A stretch of DNA of 64,000 nt, taken from contig NZ_FQYU01000009.1 of assembly GCF_900141855.1 (NCBI RefSeq), forward strand, positions 84,155 to 148,154, read 5' to 3'. The position numbers were made by a program, and so were the translations under genes. Below are positions 60,887-64,000 of this stretch, piece by piece (the stretch's first letter is position 1; each line of letters starts with the position of its first letter). The notes under the pieces are model-generated. The model was not told the origin of the DNA and ran no database searches. It saw only the letters and a list, made by a program, of their open reading frames with translations. Source of the stretch: Pseudozobellia thermophila. Lineage in GTDB: Bacteria; Bacteroidota; Bacteroidia; Flavobacteriales; Flavobacteriaceae.

Positions 60887-61272
60887 TAATTCGGTCGCAC
60901 GGCCAAGATAACCTTATAATTATTTCTGTTGGCAATATCCATAACGTTGACCGCCTCTTTGATGGCCACGCTTTCTTCCGCCCTCAAAATAATCGTGGGT
61001 TTATCTTGTCCCTCTAGTGCCTTTTTTAGTTCAATTTCTATATATTCTCCGTTGATTCGCTCGTTATTGACGTAGTACTGTAAATTCTTGTCGATGCTCA
61101 CCGATACGTTCTGCGTATTGGTAGACTTTCCTTTGGCCTTCGGGAGCAACAGGTCCAAGGCATTGGGCGAGTTGGCCGTAAGCATGAAGAAAATCAATAA
61201 CAAGAACACGATATCCGTCATTGAGGACATGCTAAAATCGGGACTGACCTTGTTTCTGCCTTTTAATTTCAT
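60886..61272 (-). CDS. exbD: ExbD-type biopolymer transport protein
   Basis: 128 aa. The single N-terminal helix MTDIVFLLLIFFMLT follows FSMSSM; its Asp (SSMTDIVF) is the proton-carrying residue. The periplasmic part ends with KVILAVRPN. It couples the proton gradient to TonB with ExbB. It lies between the motor gene exbB and the TonB-like gene, which start within 10 bp of each other. Confidence 0.94.
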   Translation of the reverse strand: MKLKGRNKVSPDFSMSSMTDIVFLLLIFFMLTANSPNALDLLLPKAKGKSTNTQNVSVSIDKNLQYYVNNERINGEYIEIELKKALEGQDKPTIILRAEESVAIKEAVNVMDIANRNNYKVILAVRPN

Positions 61273-61281
61273 TTGACCAAA

Positions 61282-61974
61282 TTATAGGGGTTCGTTCAAC
61301 AAGTCTAAAAATTCCACGGCATTGGCCTCCATTTTGTGTACGACCTTGTCCGTACGGTTTACCAAGTGGTTGTAACCGATATAGGCAATGATACCTACTA
61401 TAAGTCCGGCCACGGTCGTTGTCATCGCGGTATAGATACCCGAGGCCAAAGATCCCATTTCGGCCTGTCCGCCACTGGTAGCCATTTCATGGAAGGCAAG
61501 AATCATACCAATTACCGTTCCCAAAAACCCGATCATGGGAGCTGCCCCGGCCACCGTGGCCAAGACACTTACGTTTTTCTCTAGTTTATAGACCTCCAAC
61601 GTACCTGCATTTTCGATGGCCGTATTGATATCGTCCAAGGGTTTGCCGATTCGCGAAACCCCTTTTTCGGTCAAGCGCGCCACTGGCGAATCGGTTTGGG
61701 CACAGAGCAATTTGGCCGCTTCCAATTTACCGTTCGTAACGTGGTCCCGAATCTGATTCATAAAGTTGCTATCGATCTTTGAGGCCGCCTTAATGGCGAA
61801 TATGCGTTCAAAGTATATATAGAGCGCTACGAACAGCATAATAAAGAGTACCGTTATGATGAGTACACTACCTGTGCCCCCATTAAATATCAAATCGATA
61901 ACGGAAAGGGTCTTCTCTTCCGACATAACATCCGCAGCTGCAGGATCTTGCGCCATATCTTGAAATAACATCAT
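61282..61974 (-). CDS. exbB: ExbB/TolQ-type proton channel protein
   Basis: 230 aa with three membrane helices: SVLIITVLFIMLFVALYIYF, then GAAPMIGFLGTVIGMILAFHEM (in parts) and GIYTAMTTTVAGLIVGIIAYIGY, the MotA/TolQ/ExbB core. The first gene of the ExbB-ExbD-TonB-folC run. Two Met codons start the protein (61974 or 61971). The stop is 9 bp before exbD. Confidence 0.94.
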   Translation of the reverse strand: MMLFQDMAQDPAAADVMSEEKTLSVIDLIFNGGTGSVLIITVLFIMLFVALYIYFERIFAIKAASKIDSNFMNQIRDHVTNGKLEAAKLLCAQTDSPVARLTEKGVSRIGKPLDDINTAIENAGTLEVYKLEKNVSVLATVAGAAPMIGFLGTVIGMILAFHEMATSGGQAEMGSLASGIYTAMTTTVAGLIVGIIAYIGYNHLVNRTDKVVHKMEANAVEFLDLLNEPL

Positions 61975-62011
61975 ATGAATTCTTAGGTATTAGAGTTGCC
62001 TCTATAACGGC

Positions 62012-62027
62012 ATTTTATCGATAAAAT
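62012..62027. promoter_or_regulatory. perfect 16-bp palindrome
   Basis: ATTTTATCGATAAAAT is a perfect palindrome lying against the nhaD stop and 38 bp upstream of the exbB start. It could be an operator for the exb operon or a short terminator of nhaD; it lacks a longer stem or loop, so an operator is more likely. Confidence 0.3.
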
Positions 62028-63394
62028 TATGCATCCAACACTAAATTTCTCAACAAGCCAAACACGACGGCCCCACTCATAAACCCGACAAAGGCCAACC
62101 ATGCTATTTTCTTAAGGTACCAAAAGAAATCGATCTTTTCCATACCCATGGCTACCACACCGGCCGCGGAACCAATGATCAACATACTACCACCTGTTCC
62201 CGCCGAATAGGCGATGAAGTGCCAAACGGGGTCATCGATAGGCACGGAAAACATTCCCATACTGGCCGCGACCAACGGAACGTTGTCGATAACCGCAGAC
62301 CCAACCCCCAAAATAAGGACCACCAAGTCGGAAACAAGCTCCCCTTCGGATTCGGTACCCAACATAGGCAGGTTACTTTCAAGGCTTTCCGCGAAGTGGA
62401 AGAGCATTCCCAACGACTCCAGGGCGGCCACCGCCAAGAGGATCCCCAGGAAGAAGAGGATACTGGGCAATTCTATCTTTGACAGCGAGGCATGTACCGG
62501 ACTGTGATGCCCAACGGTATCATGGTCGTCGCCATCTACAGCCGACAGACTGAACTTTGAACTACTATAGATTTCAGCAAAAGTAGCTACCACGGCCAAC
62601 GACAGCATCATACCGACGTACGGAGGCAAATGGGTAATGGTCTTGAAAAACGGAACAAAGACTATGGCTCCAAGGCCCAAGTACAACATTATAGACCCGA
62701 ACTTCGACTTGGAATCCTCTTCGGAGTCCAGTTCATCTGAAATATTTCCACTGAAGGCCTTAAAGCGACTGGCCAGCAATACGGGAACCACCATACAGAC
62801 TATAGAGGGTATAAGCACGTGCTCTACAAGCAGCGGGGCAGTTACCTTGTTGCCGATCCACAACATGGTCGTGGTGACGTCACCGATAGGAGACCATGCC
62901 CCACCGGCATTCGCCGCGATAATGATAAGGCCGGCAAACCATAACCGGACCTCCCGGTCCCTGATCACTTTTTGCAAGATAGTGACCAACACGATGGTCG
63001 CGGTCAGGTTATCGATAATGGCCGAAAGCACAAAGGCCAATATTGAAAACAGCCACAAAAGCTTGCGTTTGCTCCTTGTCTTTATGTACCCTTTGATCGT
63101 GGCGAAGCCATCGAAATAATCGATGATCTCAACAATGGTCATCGCCCCTAACAAAAAGACCAATATTTCAGCCGTCTTGCCCAGATGGTGCAACAAAATT
63201 TCATCGATATGCGTGGGCTCCAATTCCTTTAGGGCCGTATTCACCTCGAACACATCCATATGGGTCAAGGCGATTATTGCCCAAAGAATGGCCATCATTG
63301 CCAATGCAGGTATTAGTTTGTCGATTTTCAGGTTGTGCTCCATGGTTATCGCCAGATAACCCACAATAAATACAATGATGATAATTGTCTCCAT
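62027..63394 (-). CDS. nhaD: NhaD-type Na+/H+ antiporter
   Basis: 455 aa, about 12 helices. NhaD blocks: ILVFLLGAMTIVEIIDYFDGF, AFVLSAIIDNLTATIVLVTIL, ANAGGAWSPIGDVTTTMLW, ILGVGSAVIDNVPLVAASMGMF and AYSAGTGGSMLIIGSAAGVVAMGM. It expels Na+ in exchange for protons, fitting a marine life style. Upstream of exbB, same direction. Confidence 0.95.
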   Translation of the reverse strand: METIIIIVFIVGYLAITMEHNLKIDKLIPALAMMAILWAIIALTHMDVFEVNTALKELEPTHIDEILLHHLGKTAEILVFLLGAMTIVEIIDYFDGFATIKGYIKTRSKRKLLWLFSILAFVLSAIIDNLTATIVLVTILQKVIRDREVRLWFAGLIIIAANAGGAWSPIGDVTTTMLWIGNKVTAPLLVEHVLIPSIVCMVVPVLLASRFKAFSGNISDELDSEEDSKSKFGSIMLYLGLGAIVFVPFFKTITHLPPYVGMMLSLAVVATFAEIYSSSKFSLSAVDGDDHDTVGHHSPVHASLSKIELPSILFFLGILLAVAALESLGMLFHFAESLESNLPMLGTESEGELVSDLVVLILGVGSAVIDNVPLVAASMGMFSVPIDDPVWHFIAYSAGTGGSMLIIGSAAGVVAMGMEKIDFFWYLKKIAWLAFVGFMSGAVVFGLLRNLVLDA

Positions 63395-63415
63395 TCTCTT
63401 ATTTGGTTTTATTAA

Positions 63416-64000
63416 TTATATTAGTTGTTTTAGTGCAATTTCAAATGCCGTTCTACTGATATTGTTGGGCGACGGATTTTGGTTAAAGATATTTAAAATA
63501 GCCTTCTTAATGGTACGGCTGGTATCATTAAATATCATTTCATCGTCTATAGGCACTCTTTTTTCCATAAAATAGGCGAACACACGTGCCATACCGCAAT
63601 TGGAAATAAAATCGGGGATCAATCCCACTTTTCCATCGGCATATTCCATGATCGGCCCAAAGAATATTTCCTTATCGGCAAAGGGCACGTTCGCCCCGCA
63701 GGAAATAACCTCGAGCCCGGCCTCGATCATACTGCCGACCTGCTCCTTTTCAACCAAACGCGACGCGGCACAAGGCACAAATACCTCGGTGGGCAAATGC
63801 CAAATCCGTTCATTGATTTCATCAAAGGGGAGCATATCGCTTCCCCCGACCAAGGCATTTCCCTTTTTACCGAGAAAGAGGGCCTTTATTTCATCGAAGC
63901 CATACCCATCCTCATTGATCAAACCGCCCGACCTATCGATAATGCCCACAATCTTTGCACCCATCTGGGCCAAGTAGTAGGCTGCCGCGGCACCCACGTT
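63416..64000 (-). CDS. Glu/Leu/Phe/Val dehydrogenase, C-terminal part
   Basis: The last 195 codons are in the window; the gene continues beyond the right edge. The NAD(P) domain starts with NVGAAAAYYLAQMGAKIVGIIDRSG and shows EVFVPCAASRLV, GANVPF and LIPDFISNCGMARVFAYFM, typical of the Glu/Leu/Phe/Val family. It could be glutamate or another amino-acid dehydrogenase; the substrate region is outside the window. It is followed by nhaD after 21 bp. Confidence 0.88.
   Translation of the reverse strand, partial: NVGAAAAYYLAQMGAKIVGIIDRSGGLINEDGYGFDEIKALFLGKKGNALVGGSDMLPFDEINERIWHLPTEVFVPCAASRLVEKEQVGSMIEAGLEVISCGANVPFADKEIFFGPIMEYADGKVGLIPDFISNCGMARVFAYFMEKRVPIDDEMIFNDTSRTIKKAILNIFNQNPSPNNISRTAFEIALKQLI

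Overview
The window looks like a chromosomal segment of a member of the Flavobacteriaceae (Bacteroidota). The evidence is PorV and GldJ of the type IX secretion (T9SS) and gliding machinery, an ECF sigma / FecR / TonB-dependent receptor cassette, many short lipoproteins, promoter elements of the Bacteroidota type (TTTG, about 20 bp, TAnnTTTG) and an almost complete lack of Shine-Dalgarno sequences. Species cannot be named from this sequence. No prophage, insertion sequence, CRISPR array or rRNA was seen. Most of the window is dense housekeeping sequence, with accessory islands between.

Layout: 0-7 kb carries a YkgJ protein (cut by the window edge), a methyltransferase, a metalloprotease lipoprotein, queE, a HerA-like ATPase, an alpha/beta hydrolase, a polysaccharide deacetylase and a VOC protein. 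7-12 kb carries an aldo/keto reductase, an exported Gfo/Idh/MocA oxidoreductase with a DUF1080 lipoprotein (a plausible 3-keto-glycoside module) and an MFS transporter. 12-17 kb holds a PAS histidine kinase, folD and ffh. 16.5-22 kb is a cell-surface signalling locus: a repeat-rich acidic lipoprotein, divergent from sigma factor, FecR and a TonB-dependent receptor with an N-terminal signalling domain. 22-31 kb has a HAD hydrolase, argS, a DUF2867 epimerase-like protein, a BCCT transporter, thyA and a second DUF1080 operon with a DUF6807 protein.

31-36 kb is an ergothioneine locus (egtB, egtD, DUF427), followed by a CBM48-like protein and a class V PLP enzyme. 36-44 kb holds folA, murI, a PafA-type phosphatase, an MlaE/MlaF ABC pair, DUF389, manC and a SprT-like protein. 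44.0-46.4 kb is a single-gene fusion of both ethanolamine ammonia-lyase subunits (EutB-EutC) with a Tat-like leader. 46-53 kb runs leftwards with SDR, M28 peptidase, PDH E2, PDH E1 alpha, cdd and porV. Then come gldJ and murF rightwards. porU, which sits between porV and gldJ in well-known flavobacteria, is absent here.

The most unusual stretch is 57.8-58.7 kb: a tRNA-Val(TAC) gene followed, in its own orientation, by tandem copies of a unit made of a tRNA 3' half, a terminator hairpin and a small GIY-YIG nuclease gene. Two nuclease copies are intact and one is broken. Each intact nuclease frame ends inside the next tRNA-like sequence, and those sequences decay stepwise away from the real tRNA. 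This looks like a small nuclease element that parasitises a tRNA gene. The right end is a conserved-looking run of exbB, exbD, a TonB-like protein and folC, with nhaD and a Glu/Leu/Phe/Val dehydrogenase that runs off the window.
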